Shown: positions 45,101 to 51,352 of the stretch, piece after piece
Layout: each line of letters opens with the position of its first letter
How positions within the stretch are numbered: the stretch's first letter is position 1
Source of the DNA: Pontitalea aquivivens
GTDB lineage: Bacteria; Pseudomonadota; Alphaproteobacteria; Rhodobacterales; Rhodobacteraceae
NCBI RefSeq assembly: GCF_046507575.1
Contig: NZ_JBKFEY010000013.1
Coordinates: 26,080 to 90,079, forward strand
Direction of reading: 5' to 3'
Length of the DNA stretch: 64,000 bases
Made by a program: the position numbers and the translations under genes
Notes under the pieces: generated by a model
Databases searched by the model: none
The model's input: the letters and a program-made list of their open reading frames with translations, nothing else
What the model was told of the DNA's origin: nothing

Positions 45101-45918
45101 AAGGCGTCGGGGCGGTGTTCCGCCAGCAGATGAAAGACGCCCGTGTAAAACAGCGCGACCGTGGCCTGATGACGCGTGATCGCATCAACCAGATCGTCCA
45201 GCGACGGCCTTGCCCCCGCCACGATCGCCACCGTGCCCCCCACCAGAAGCGCCGGCCAGAATTCCTGGCAGGCGCCGTCACAGGCGATGGTCGAGGAATG
45301 CAGGCACACATCCCCGGGCAGCACCCGGCCCACAGGCTGATCAAAGCCGATCCGCGCAATCGCACGCTGCGCCACGACCACACCCTTGGGCCGCCCCGTC
45401 GAACCCGAGGTGTAGATGACATAGCCCACATCGCGGCCCGTTGCCTGCGCAAAGACCTGATCGTCCGGCACGGGCCGGGCGATGCAATCGCCGATATCCA
45501 GAACCGGAACGCCTGATGCCGCCAGCGGCCCGACAAGATCGCGCAGCGCACCGGGGCACAGGATCGCCGCAGGCGCCGCATCCGACAGGATGAAGGCGAT
45601 CTGTTCACGCGCATAGCCCGGGTCCAGCGGCACATAGGCCGCGCCCGTGCGCAAGATGCCCAGCATCGCCAGCTGCACCTCGATCGCGCGGGACGACACG
45701 ATGGCAACCCTGTCCCCCGGCGCCACGCCCGCCGCGATCAGCGCCGCCGCAATGGCCCCCGCCGCGCGGGCGGTTTCGGCATAGCTGAGGGCGCGGTCAC
45801 CCGACACAAGCGCGGGATGGTCGGGAATGATCGCACAGACCCGGGCGAAACTGTCGTAAAGTCCAAGCGCGGGATCAAAATTCAGCGCCTCAAGTCGGGC
45901 AACCTCATGCTGTTGCAT
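36121..45918 (-). CDS. Hybrid PKS-NRPS megasynthase (A-PCP-KS-AT-ACP-AMT-C-A-PCP)
   Basis: A 3265-residue multienzyme. Approximate domains by residue: adenylation 1 at 15-520 (YTSGSTGRPKG near 172, YGPTEG near 309); carrier 1 at 540-615 (FFEAGGTSLQ, Ser 573); ketosynthase at 634-1060 (TACSTS Cys 813, HGTATPLGD, KGNIGH); acyltransferase at 1160-1490 (GHSVG, Ser 1256; HAFHS suggests malonyl); carrier 2 at 1555-1630 (LGFDSL); Ala/Pro-rich linker to about 1740; PLP aminotransferase at 1760-2195 (TYGKVVGGG, Lys 2030); condensation at 2215-2640 (HHIVCDG); adenylation 2 at 2665-3160, glycine-like pocket; carrier 3 at 3165-3240 (LGADSL). No ketoreductase, thioesterase or reductase is present. I start at ATG 45918; a GTG at 45924 is also possible. 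It has a long AT-rich leader and no co-transcribed partner. Confidence 0.96.
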   Translation of the reverse strand: MQQHEVARLEALNFDPALGLYDSFARVCAIIPDHPALVSGDRALSYAETARAAGAIAAALIAAGVAPGDRVAIVSSRAIEVQLAMLGILRTGAAYVPLDPGYAREQIAFILSDAAPAAILCPGALRDLVGPLAASGVPVLDIGDCIARPVPDDQVFAQATGRDVGYVIYTSGSTGRPKGVVVAQRAIARIGFDQPVGRVLPGDVCLHSSTIACDGACQEFWPALLVGGTVAIVAGARPSLDDLVDAITRHQATVALFYTGVFHLLAEHRPDAFAGLRLVFTGGDVVAPGHARRVKDLYPDLCLCNIYGPTEGTVFCTMHQITAADLEGGPLPIGRPEAHTDCFVLDEALQDPGPGQAGQLALAGIGVAEGYLNLPDQTAQCFVPDPRPGHAGRVYLTGDLVRQRADGVFEFLGRADRQVKIGGRRIELDEVEHVMRKLPGLANAAVEVVAPAGADRRIAAFVKPAGAMPGDERAFVRDLMVQMNAVLPEGMLPRFTMVLPDLPLTNANKIDRKALVALAEARLAADAGAGPVPDAGDMGPARMVAIITEVWQGILGPGPIRPEATFFEAGGTSLQLMRAHAALEARLGLRFDITLLFETARLRDLAMRLSDLAAQAPRADAAAASAVAAPPDLPRGAIAIIGLSGRFPGADGLAAFWRHIRAGDNLIPRFRPDEIEDSYTPEQRAAPNYVPARPWLPDAEMFDAAFFGMYPREAAVADPQGRVFLEVAYEALEDAGHDPRRFDGGIGVFAGASLSTYLLHNLLADRAASDDLTSGFQVGNYNELTGNVTDSVATRVAYKLGLTGPAFSIGTACSTSLTAIAQAVVNLRARACDMAIAGGVSITFPQRRGYFCLEGGMVSPDGVCRPFDKDAGGTVFGHGAGAVVLRRLEDALADGDQIHAVIRGVGINNDGADKIAYTAPSVTGQSRAIRMAYTDAGYGPETVSYVECHGTATPLGDPIELRSLTLAFGPGQGPGSCAIGSVKGNIGHLDAAAGVMGVIKTALMFRHGEIPAVANFRALNPKIDLSDAPFRVPQRTEAWASAGPRRAGVSSFGVGGTNVHLTLEEPPPRPDPPRPDTVQILPLAAKSPEALAAMHDRLATALEAADAPALYDVAFTLQEGRAAYPWRSAIAARDRAGGVAALRKAPAVRRPAPDVAPAVALMFPGQGSQYPGMGSGLYRSEPEFARWIDQGAEILEPILGLNLNSLLCFGETSDADAARALRDTRLTQPALFLTQYACARLWLARGVRPVAMIGHSVGEFAAAALSGVMDFETGLRIIAARGQLMQDQPGGAMLSVRAGLDDLAPHLDDSVDLAARNAPQLNVLAGSHEAIAAMADRLRAAGLACSTLHTSHAFHSRMMDPVCDALARQIAGVTLHPPQIPWVSCVSGTWITEAEVRDPAYWAGQARRAVNFADAIATLAAARPTVLLETGAGGVLSAFAAQALARDGHAGIVQSLPDHTRPVSDEQAMAQAFGRLWALGVEVDWARVGPRGARRVSLPAYPFQRKRHWVDPPAVAAHPNAIVQVDAQPLAVTESSAMTMIPAPAAAIPAPRKPRLVAELLAMLSDLSGEDLAPEDAAAGFLELGFDSLFLGQFTQRLASVYKTSLTFRQLLSDYPSAGALADHLDQTLPPEVAAPVPAAAPVAPAPALAQTSPVVVAPGAPLPPNAAGLAQVVQAQMQTMQAIFAQQLAALGAAPGAQAAGPAPVAQAVPPQQVAPAAAVITPEDEPAPARQGFSIGRATNAGGGDLTPAQLAFARDLAQAYSARFPKSKAYTQCHRPVLADPRTVAGFRAEWKEMVFPVVADRSKGSRLWDIDGNEFIDFVNGFGQTAFGHSPDFVIEAINRQMARGFAIGPQSDLAGPLAERLTTFLGHDRVTFCNTGSEAVMAAMRLARAVTGRDRIVVFGNDYHGQFDEVLVKGKGRGGAPAALPIAPGIPRSGLGNMVVLPYGAPESLDWLRANATGIAAVIVEPVQSRHPELRPADFVRALRALTQDSGAALVMDEVVTGFRVGPRGMQGEWGIEADMATYGKVVGGGMPIGLLAGKRRFMDALDGGEWAFGDESGPQTAPTFFAGTFVRHPLVLAAVSATLDHIEAQGDDLWRRVAGRTGQLVDEMNAHLAARGLPRAVEGYSSWFIMNLTNLDPNATLIFPLMRMKGIHVQVGYAGMGTTAHSEADFRACAEAFAQSLDELRTVGILADQGDGAVVSTPFAVPVAPRHDIPLTEAQREIWMTSQLSDQASCSFNESASLVLQGDLDIAALERALARVIARHDGLRQRFARTGATFDILDPFIPALPLHDLSGAPDPQEALRALLAEDAATPIDLVEGPPLRMMLVRRGPRDHVLVVTAHHIVCDGWSYNVLFTDLAALYTQETGGPAADLPPAPSFAAHAAASASTRPRAETIAHWRQVYADLPDLPALPTDRPRGAVRSYAGATVTAHIPEDVMRGARKVGAKNGCTLFATLFAAVQTVIARLGGSDDVVLGVPTGGQALLPNPDLVGHCVNFLPIRAPIDRRAPMAQHLVRVRDVVMAAFDHQDCTYGTLVRELGIERSLGRLPLTEVQFNLEKLAEGMTMGGLRISTHANPKAAVNFDLFFNVVERRDGLRVDVDYNSDLYDGATVLRWLGHLETLLAGMAADADRPVGTIPLLRPAESDWLAEGLNATAAPIPDGTLHGLIEAAARAMPDRIAIEDAAGRMRYADLMARADAVAAAVQRLLPAPGGRVAVSVARGADCVAAMLGVLKAGHAYVPLDPLQPPARLVAVIGAARADAVIHDGTDAPEHAAGRPCVALADLPMDARPAPVAGDAAATAYVIFTSGSTGVPKGVEIGHRAVVNLLQSMLREPGLARDDVMLAVTTTSFDIAALELFGPLLCGARVVIAPAEDVLDGFRLVARLAQGDITHMQATPTLWMMLLEAGLAPQPGLTMWCGGEPLPADLARRLLAGGGALWNLYGPTETTIWSAVDRVAPDGRISIGHPIANTELHVLGPMDELVPPGAVGELNIGGAGLAGGYFDRPDLTAEAFRDVVVNGRARRLYRSGDLARRLADGRVELLGRQDGQIKLRGFRIELGEVEAALRAIDGIAAAAVALRPAPQGGEQLVGYLVRDRAHAGPVDPGPVDPAPVLAARLPGYMVPTAWVSLSDLPRTANGKLDRKALPAPEAQAVVTPLRSPAATPTEQALAAIWQEVLGLDEISTTDTLYVLGADSLTVFRIAARMIEAGLNLEARDLLRHPTIRDLAAHADARGADDPGPARPSLRAFRGGARRTAV

Positions 45919-45924
45919 CCGCAC

Positions 45925-46318
45925 CCCCCAGCATTTACGCCGTGAAAACCGGGGGAATCTGGCGATTGCGCATCAGGCCAAATCCCACCCAATGCCGGGC
46001 AAAAGACCCGGCAGGTGAATGATTCCCGACAATTCACGACTTATTTTTGACAATTATTGCAGAAACGATACGGCAATTCCGTCATTTAGGCGACTCTGTT
46101 TTAAAGAGGCGCGATGGGGTGAAGCCGGATTCAACCGCCAGTCGATGAATATTGCGTTCACGCACAATGAGAATTAAAATTCACAATAGGCCGCGCAAAA
46201 TTCGCAACCATATATATAAGAATAATTCCGCTATTCAGAACATATCGAATTTGTAACGAATTGCAGTGGTCAGGGCCAAGCGAACCACAACAGGTTGAAT
46301 CCCCGCGCCGCGTCCGGC
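45925..46318. other. AT-rich leader/promoter region of the megasynthase
   Basis: About 390 bases without a gene, far richer in A and T than the surrounding DNA. On the minus strand it would hold the promoter and 5' leader of the megasynthase; a TTATATA-like element occurs near 46210-46216 but no convincing -35 was found. GACAATT occurs twice at 46028-46034 and 46049-46055, 21 bases apart, and could be a regulator site. Confidence 0.6.
45993..46013 (-). promoter_or_regulatory. Hairpin in megasynthase leader
   Basis: TGCCGGG at 45993-45999 pairs perfectly with CCCGGCA at 46007-46013 around a seven-base loop. It lies 75 bases before the megasynthase start, so it would form in the 5' leader RNA. 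Attenuation or mRNA stabilisation are possible; no T-run follows in either direction. Confidence 0.45.
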
Positions 46319-46474
46319 CTAGGCCGCAAAGACCCCCAGTATAACCAGCCAGACCAGCAGGCAGCCGGCGATCACGATCCGGCGCAGCGTAGTGCGGCGG
46401 ATGCCATCGGTGGCGCAGGCCCGGCGGGGGGCGTCGGCGGGACGGGGCCCGGTTGCATTCGGATCAGGCGTCAT
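46319..46474 (-). CDS. Small single-span membrane protein, copy A
   Basis: A 51-residue reading frame from ATG 46474 to TAG. A polar Pro/Arg-rich N-terminus leads into TTLRRIVIAGCLLVWLVILG, a single membrane span at the extreme C-terminus. The span closely matches that of the small plus-strand protein at 48837-49004, with shared T-L-x-R-I-V-I-x-G-x3-V-W. That conservation is the main support for it being a real gene, since no strong ribosome-binding site is visible. It lies between the glycosyltransferase gene and the megasynthase on the same strand. Its role may be to assist a membrane glycosyltransferase or export complex, but this is unknown. Confidence 0.6.
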   Translation of the reverse strand: MTPDPNATGPRPADAPRRACATDGIRRTTLRRIVIAGCLLVWLVILGVFAA

Positions 46475-46551
46475 GCGGCGCTATCTAGCACGATTTGCGC
46501 AGGATGCACGGGGGTCCGGGTGCCGCATGGCGCGCATTGGCAGGAAGGCGC

Positions 46552-47817
46552 TTACCGCGTGCCCTGGTCCGGCGGACACGGCTGCGGGCCTGCCGATGCC
46601 CGGGCCTGCGGCGCCAGAATACCGTGGTAAAGCCGCTGCAACGCCTCGGCCCAGGCGTCGGGCGTCAGCGCGATCTGCGCCGCCGCGGCAGGCGCGCGCG
46701 CGGCCAACGCCCCGACCAGGGCATCGTCTTGCGAGAGCCGGTGCAGGACCGCGGCCAGATCGCCCGCATCGCCCGCCCGAAACGCCAGCCCCGCCCCGCC
46801 CCGGCAGATGCCCGCCGCCAGCAACATGCTGTCGGACAGGACCACCGGAACCCCCGCCTGCAGCGCCTCAACCGGCACAAGGCCAAAGGGTTCCGGCCCA
46901 AGCGTTGGCGCAATCACGGCGCGCGCGGCGGCCATCGCGTCCGCGATCCCCCCCCTGCCGGCCCAGCCCGTGCAGGGATATTCGGGGTAATCTGCCTGCA
47001 ACCGCGCCCGGTCCACCCCATCGCCCACAAAGCGCAGGGCAACACCCGCCCGGCGCGCCGCCTCGGCCAGGACGAAGACGCCCTTGTAGGCATGCAGGTC
47101 GCCCACATACAGGAATTCGCGCGCCAATCGCGGGACCGCCGGGGCCGCCAGCAGCGGCTCTACCGGATTGGCAATCGTCACCACCCGGCCCGCAAGCCGC
47201 AGACGCGGCGCCATGTCCGCATGGATCAGCACCGTCGTCGCCGCCCCGGACAGGCGCGCGGTGCCGCGGTTCTGGATCACCTGCCGCGCCACACGCCACA
47301 GCTTTTGCGGATAGCTGCGCTTGTCGCAATGGCGCGCGACACAGCCCGGCGACAGGGCACGCCGGTTGCAGGTTTTCCCCGCGCGAAAATCAAAGAAACT
47401 GCCGCTGGGACAGGCCAGAAAATAATCATGTGCATGCAGCACCGTGCGCGCCGCACAACGCGCAAGCGGCGCCAGCACCGCAGGCGACAGGGTCTGATGA
47501 AACCCATGCAGGTGATAAATCGTGCGTGCATCGTCATGGCACGCGATCCAATCCGTCAGGGCCCGCCGCGCCGCGCCATTCCAAAGGCCTGTCACCGCCG
47601 CCGACAACGCCCGCCGGTCCAGCAGCCGCCGCCCGCCAAGCGCGATCAATTCTGCCCCCGGCGGGGCCTGATCGCCGCTGTCACCGGCAAAGATCGTCAC
47701 CGCAAGCCCGGCCTTCAGCAATAACCGCGCCTGCAACAAAGCAAGCCCGGACGCCCCCCCCCGCGCCGCCGCGAAATCGGTCAGGATGACCACCCGCGAC
47801 GGCGACACCGCCGTCAT
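46552..47817 (-). CDS. Glycosyltransferase family 4 protein
   Basis: A 421-residue GT-B enzyme. The N-terminal domain has the glycine-rich acceptor loop ARGGASGLALLQA; the C-terminal donor domain has FLYVGDLHAYKGVFVLAEA and the nucleotide-sugar motif EPFGLVPVEALQAGVPVVLSD with the retaining-enzyme glutamates. It would add a sugar to the lipid-linked EPS repeat unit on the cytoplasmic face. Its ATG overlaps the stop of the upstream glycosyltransferase 2 gene by four bases. A central stretch with four cysteines (FRAGKTCNRRALSPGC, RHCDKRSY) is a feature of some members; donor and linkage cannot be told. Confidence 0.92.
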   Translation of the reverse strand: MTAVSPSRVVILTDFAAARGGASGLALLQARLLLKAGLAVTIFAGDSGDQAPPGAELIALGGRRLLDRRALSAAVTGLWNGAARRALTDWIACHDDARTIYHLHGFHQTLSPAVLAPLARCAARTVLHAHDYFLACPSGSFFDFRAGKTCNRRALSPGCVARHCDKRSYPQKLWRVARQVIQNRGTARLSGAATTVLIHADMAPRLRLAGRVVTIANPVEPLLAAPAVPRLAREFLYVGDLHAYKGVFVLAEAARRAGVALRFVGDGVDRARLQADYPEYPCTGWAGRGGIADAMAAARAVIAPTLGPEPFGLVPVEALQAGVPVVLSDSMLLAAGICRGGAGLAFRAGDAGDLAAVLHRLSQDDALVGALAARAPAAAAQIALTPDAWAEALQRLYHGILAPQARASAGPQPCPPDQGTR

Positions 47818-48707
47818 TCGAAATCCGCCACACGGTCGGGGCGAAGGCGCCCGCGCATCAGATCGGCCAACGCCCGCAGATTGCCGCGCAGCCGCCCACG
47901 GCGGTCGACCCCGGGTTCGGGGCGAAAAGAAAGAACAATGTTTGCCAGCAAGTTACGCGCCATCATCGCAAAGGCGCGGGTAGGGCGCATGGTGCGCTTG
48001 GCGCGCAGATACAGCGGATTGGCAATCTGCGAATAGCCCAGCCGCAGACCACTGCTGCGCCCCGTCTTGGTGCCCAGATGGATGCCGCGCAACGCACCGG
48101 CCCGCACGATCCGCCCGCAATGCGCCAGCTGACGCGAGAAATCCACATCCTCCAGCCAGCCATAGAACGGCAGCCGCGGATCAAACCACAGCCCCTGCGC
48201 CAGCACATCGCGCAGCCGGATCGCCATGTTGCAGCCATAGCCGTTATAGACCCCGACCAGATCGCCCGAACCTGCCAGCGGCGGCAGCGCATCCAGCCGC
48301 GCGCGCGCGGTATCGGGGTCAAGCCCGGGGCCGTGGATGCCATCGGCCAGCACCGCACCCGTCGCCATCACAATATCGGAATGATCGCGAAACAGCGCCT
48401 CCAGCCGGGCCAGATAATCCCGCGCCATCAGGAAATCATCATCCAGAAACAGCAGCACATCCCCCGCCCCGCCGCCTTGCGCCGCGATCTCCAGCGCGCG
48501 GTTACGCTGCCGCGTCAGCCCGATGTCAGATCGCTGCAGGCACAGCGCGAACGGCAACCCGGTCAGCGCCGCGGGGTCGATGTCACCCTCGCGGGCGAAG
48601 ACGACGATCACCAGATCGGGCAGCCGCACCTGGCGGGCAATGTCGCGGATCGTGCGCGTCACAACCGCGCGCCGGCCGGTCGTGGGTATGGCGATCATGA
48701 TCCGCAT
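47814..48707 (-). CDS. Glycosyltransferase family 2 protein
   Basis: A 297-residue GT-A enzyme. MIAIPTTGRRAVVTRTI opens the nucleotide-binding fold, LTRQRNRALEIA follows, and LLFLDDDFLMARDY holds the metal-binding D-D-D motif. GWLEDVDFSRQLAHCG supplies the catalytic-base E-D motif. It has no clear membrane span. The ATG at 48707 is chosen because the longer frame starts at TTG. It is the first gene of a two-gene unit with the GT4 gene and probably adds a residue to the EPS repeat. The gap upstream contains a divergent small gene. Confidence 0.92.
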   Translation of the reverse strand: MRIMIAIPTTGRRAVVTRTIRDIARQVRLPDLVIVVFAREGDIDPAALTGLPFALCLQRSDIGLTRQRNRALEIAAQGGGAGDVLLFLDDDFLMARDYLARLEALFRDHSDIVMATGAVLADGIHGPGLDPDTARARLDALPPLAGSGDLVGVYNGYGCNMAIRLRDVLAQGLWFDPRLPFYGWLEDVDFSRQLAHCGRIVRAGALRGIHLGTKTGRSSGLRLGYSQIANPLYLRAKRTMRPTRAFAMMARNLLANIVLSFRPEPGVDRRGRLRGNLRALADLMRGRLRPDRVADFE

Positions 48708-48836
48708 GATGTTGCCTGCCACATTTTGGGCACGATTCCGTGCCAACCTACATCTGATAGCGTTTTTCGCTTGATTCGGCGCCGGCCTGACAGCATCGTC
48801 GGGAAAAGCCTCAGACCAACAAGAAGGCCCTTTGGC

Positions 48837-49004
48837 ATGTTACAGGAACGCGCAGTCACACTTGGCCAGGATGCCCGCCCTTCGTCACCGCCGGGGACCG
48901 CGCGTGCATGGTTCTGCCGGCAATCCGGACCGACGCTGAACCGGATCGTGATCCTGGGCTCCGGCATTGTCTGGGCGGGGATCATCGGCGCCAGCCTCCT
49001 GTAA
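48837..49004 (+). CDS. Small single-span membrane protein, copy B
   Basis: A 55-residue reading frame starting at ATG 48837 with AAGG about ten bases upstream. A polar N-terminus precedes PTLNRIVILGSGIVWAGIIG, a single C-terminal span. It shares T-L-x-R-I-V-I-x-G-x3-V-W with the small protein at 46319-46474. It fills the 313-base space between two minus-strand genes and stops 16 bases from the convergent sugar transferase. Function is unknown; two copies within an EPS locus point to a partner of the glycan machinery. Confidence 0.65.
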   Translation: MLQERAVTLGQDARPSSPPGTARAWFCRQSGPTLNRIVILGSGIVWAGIIGASLL

Positions 49005-49020
49005 TAATACCCCGCCTGGC

Positions 49021-49725
49021 CTAGCAGGCGCCGTTGCCGTTCAGCATCACCCGAATCGTGCGCAGGATGATCCACAGGTCCATCCAAAAGCTGTGATAGC
49101 GGGCATAATGTGCGTCCATCCGCACCCGGTCGTCATAGGTGGTGCTACTGCGGCCCATCACCTGCCACAGCCCGGTCACGCCCGGGCGCAGCGACAGATA
49201 ATCCTCAAGATGATCGCCATAGCGCCGCGCCTCATCGGCGACGATCGGTCGGGGCCCCACCACCGACATTTCGCCCCGGATCACGTTCCAGAACTGCGGC
49301 AGCTCATCCAGGCTGGTCTTGCGCAGAAAGGCGCCCAGGCAGGTGATCCGCGGGTCATTTTCCAGCTTCTGGGTCGCCTCCCATTGCGCGCGCGCGGCCG
49401 GATCGCTTTCCAGGATGCGCTGCAACCGTGCCTCGGCATCGACCGCCATGGTGCGGAACTTCAGGCATCCAAAGCTTTTGCCATTGTGCCCGATGCGCTG
49501 ATGCCGGAAAAACACCGGCCCCCCTTCGGTCAGCAGGATCGCGCCCGAAATCAGCAGCAGGAAGGGCGCAAAGAACAAAAGCGCCAGAATGGAAAAGGCC
49601 TTGTCGAAAATGATTTTAAGCGCGGCGGCAGTCCTGTTCAATTTGCCGCATTCAACCGCCGCGCGAAAAGATGCGTTTTCAGTCGCTGATGCGGCATATT
49701 CCTTTGTATCTACACCAACGCGCAT
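49021..49725 (-). CDS. ExoY-type undecaprenyl-phosphate sugar phosphotransferase
   Basis: A 234-residue membrane enzyme that starts the repeat unit by moving a sugar-1-phosphate to undecaprenyl phosphate. One hydrophobic segment (FSILALLFFAPFLLLISGAILL) is followed by the family motifs GPVFFRHQRIGHNG, FGCLKFRTMAVDAE, LRKTSLDELPQFWNVIRGEMSVVGPRP and RPGVTGLWQVMGR. The frame continues upstream to an ATG at 49881, which would add 52 residues, but that part is AT-rich with rare codons (AGA, ATA), and a GGTGGGGGCT site precedes the 49725 ATG, giving typical ExoY length. The true start remains uncertain. It is the last gene in a run with Wzx and Wzy-like genes. Confidence 0.9.
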   Translation of the reverse strand: MRVGVDTKEYAASATENASFRAAVECGKLNRTAAALKIIFDKAFSILALLFFAPFLLLISGAILLTEGGPVFFRHQRIGHNGKSFGCLKFRTMAVDAEARLQRILESDPAARAQWEATQKLENDPRITCLGAFLRKTSLDELPQFWNVIRGEMSVVGPRPIVADEARRYGDHLEDYLSLRPGVTGLWQVMGRSSTTYDDRVRMDAHYARYHSFWMDLWIILRTIRVMLNGNGAC

Positions 49726-49912
49726 AGCCCCCACCAAACCTGAAACCGAATAAGTCCGAATACGGCGCAAGAATTCAGCCGAATCGAGACGCCAAATAAA
49801 AACGACCCTATCCTTTGGTATTCTATTCTTTTTCTCTTCGAAAAAAACCCTGCCCAAATGGGCAGCCTGCTTTACATCCATGCCGGGAATCCATTCGCCC
49901 CGGTTCGCCCGT
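49726..49912. other. AT-rich segment between Wzx and sugar transferase
   Basis: About 187 bases whose base composition differs from the flanking genes, with T-rich and A-rich runs near 49795-49855. It is either a leader and promoter for the sugar transferase or the 5' coding part of a longer version (ATG 49881). Nothing else is seen. Confidence 0.5.
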
Positions 49913-51352
49913 TCAGGCGATCGGGCGCCCCACCCGGCGCAGCGTCCTGCGCAGCCGGCCATCCAGCGCCAGCAGCACGCCGGCATAAACGCCGACCAGA
50001 ACGACCGATCCGGCAACCGCGCGCAACAGCGCCTGAACCCCGTCCAGCGGGAAGGCCCCGCGCAGCGCCAGGGCCGCGCCAAGCGCGACCGACGCAGCAA
50101 GAAATCCGCGCCAGGACCGTGCCAGAATGCGCCCCCAGCTGATGCCGGCGTAATGGCCCAGCACGCGGGCATTGACCACAAAGGCCACCATACCTGCCAC
50201 CACCTGCGCCCAGGCGGTGGCGACCATGCCATAGGGCGCCGCGATCAGAACCAGGGCAATCCCGGCCGAGGCATTCAGCGCCACCACCACCGGCATCACC
50301 CGCACCGCCCCCGCCAGCGACAGGATCGGCTCCAGCGCAAAGCCGGTGGCGAACAGCGCCTGGGCCAGCGCCAGCACCTGAACCACCGGCGTGGCCGGGC
50401 GCCATTGGTCCCCCAAAAGGCCCACCGTCACATCTTCGGCGAACAGGGCCAGGCAGGCGAACAGCGGCACCGAAATCGCCAGCAGCGCGGGAAAGAACCT
50501 GTTGGCGCGGGCCCGAAAGCCGGTGGTCCCGCCCACCGCGTCGCGGCTGCGGCGGAACAGGCTCCAGGCCAGCACGCGGGTGGGCTCGCCCAGCACCTCG
50601 CTCAAGACCAGCGACAGGCGCTCACCCACCCGGTAATAGCCCGCCGCCGCGGCGCCAAAGGCACCGCCGACGATGAAGGTCGCGGTGTGGACGCGCAGAT
50701 TGGTCATCAACCGCACAACCACGATCCGCGCCCAGAACCGCAGCGCCGCCCGCAGGTCTTCGCGCGGCACCCGGGACGCGGGCACCAGGCGCACCACCGC
50801 CAGCCCCAGCGCCAGCCACATGAAAGTGCCCGCGATCCGCCCGAAGGCCAGCGCAAAGACCCCATATCCGGCCCGCAGCGCCACGACCGACACCACCAGA
50901 TGCACCAGATCGGCGATGATGGCGGTCAGCGCCGCAGCAGACAGCCGGTCCTGCCAGTTCATGATTCCGGCCACCGTATTGCCCGCACTTGCCAGCAGGA
51001 TCGTCAACGCGAACAGCTGCATCAGCGGTGCCACCTGCGGATTGGATGTGACCAGCCCCGCCAGCAGGCTGATCCCCAGCGCAACCCCCGTCATCGCCGC
51101 ACCGCTGATCAGCGCCATCGACAGCACCCGGCGCAGGCCCACCACGGGCCCCTGCCATTGCATCACATATTCCGCCCACCCCGCCCCCGCGACCATGGCC
51201 AGCAACATCGACCAGGCCGACACCATCGCGAAAACGCCGAATTCCGCAGGCGCCATGATCTTGGCGGCAAACAGAAAGATCAGGAATTGCGCGCCCTGCG
51301 AAAACACCCGTGACACCGCCGTCAGAACCCCGCCGCGCATTGTCCCGCTCAT
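49913..51352 (-). CDS. Wzx-type oligosaccharide flippase
   Basis: A 479-residue protein of the MOP superfamily with about twelve to fourteen membrane spans (for example FLIFLFAAKIMAPAEFGVFA, LLLAMVAGAGWAEYVM, LLAISVPLFACLALFAEDV). Polar motifs such as YYRVGERLSLVLSEVLGEP and LLGDQWRPATPVVQVL are typical of polysaccharide exporters. It would flip the undecaprenyl-linked EPS repeat to the periplasm for polymerisation. The ATG at 51352 overlaps the stop of the Wzy-like gene by four bases, indicating coupled flippase and polymerase translation. Confidence 0.92.
   Translation of the reverse strand: MSGTMRGGVLTAVSRVFSQGAQFLIFLFAAKIMAPAEFGVFAMVSAWSMLLAMVAGAGWAEYVMQWQGPVVGLRRVLSMALISGAAMTGVALGISLLAGLVTSNPQVAPLMQLFALTILLASAGNTVAGIMNWQDRLSAAALTAIIADLVHLVVSVVALRAGYGVFALAFGRIAGTFMWLALGLAVVRLVPASRVPREDLRAALRFWARIVVVRLMTNLRVHTATFIVGGAFGAAAAGYYRVGERLSLVLSEVLGEPTRVLAWSLFRRSRDAVGGTTGFRARANRFFPALLAISVPLFACLALFAEDVTVGLLGDQWRPATPVVQVLALAQALFATGFALEPILSLAGAVRVMPVVVALNASAGIALVLIAAPYGMVATAWAQVVAGMVAFVVNARVLGHYAGISWGRILARSWRGFLAASVALGAALALRGAFPLDGVQALLRAVAGSVVLVGVYAGVLLALDGRLRRTLRRVGRPIA

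Noticed and set aside
40420..45516. Plus-strand open frame of about 1700 codons opposite the megasynthase
   Set aside because: It is antisense to the KS, AT and adenylation domains, has Arg/Gly/Gln-rich composition without any domain, and is explained by codon bias of the real gene.
46021..46075. TTGACA-like hexamer pointing away from the megasynthase
   Set aside because: No acceptable -10 element at 16-18 bases and no plus-strand gene to serve.
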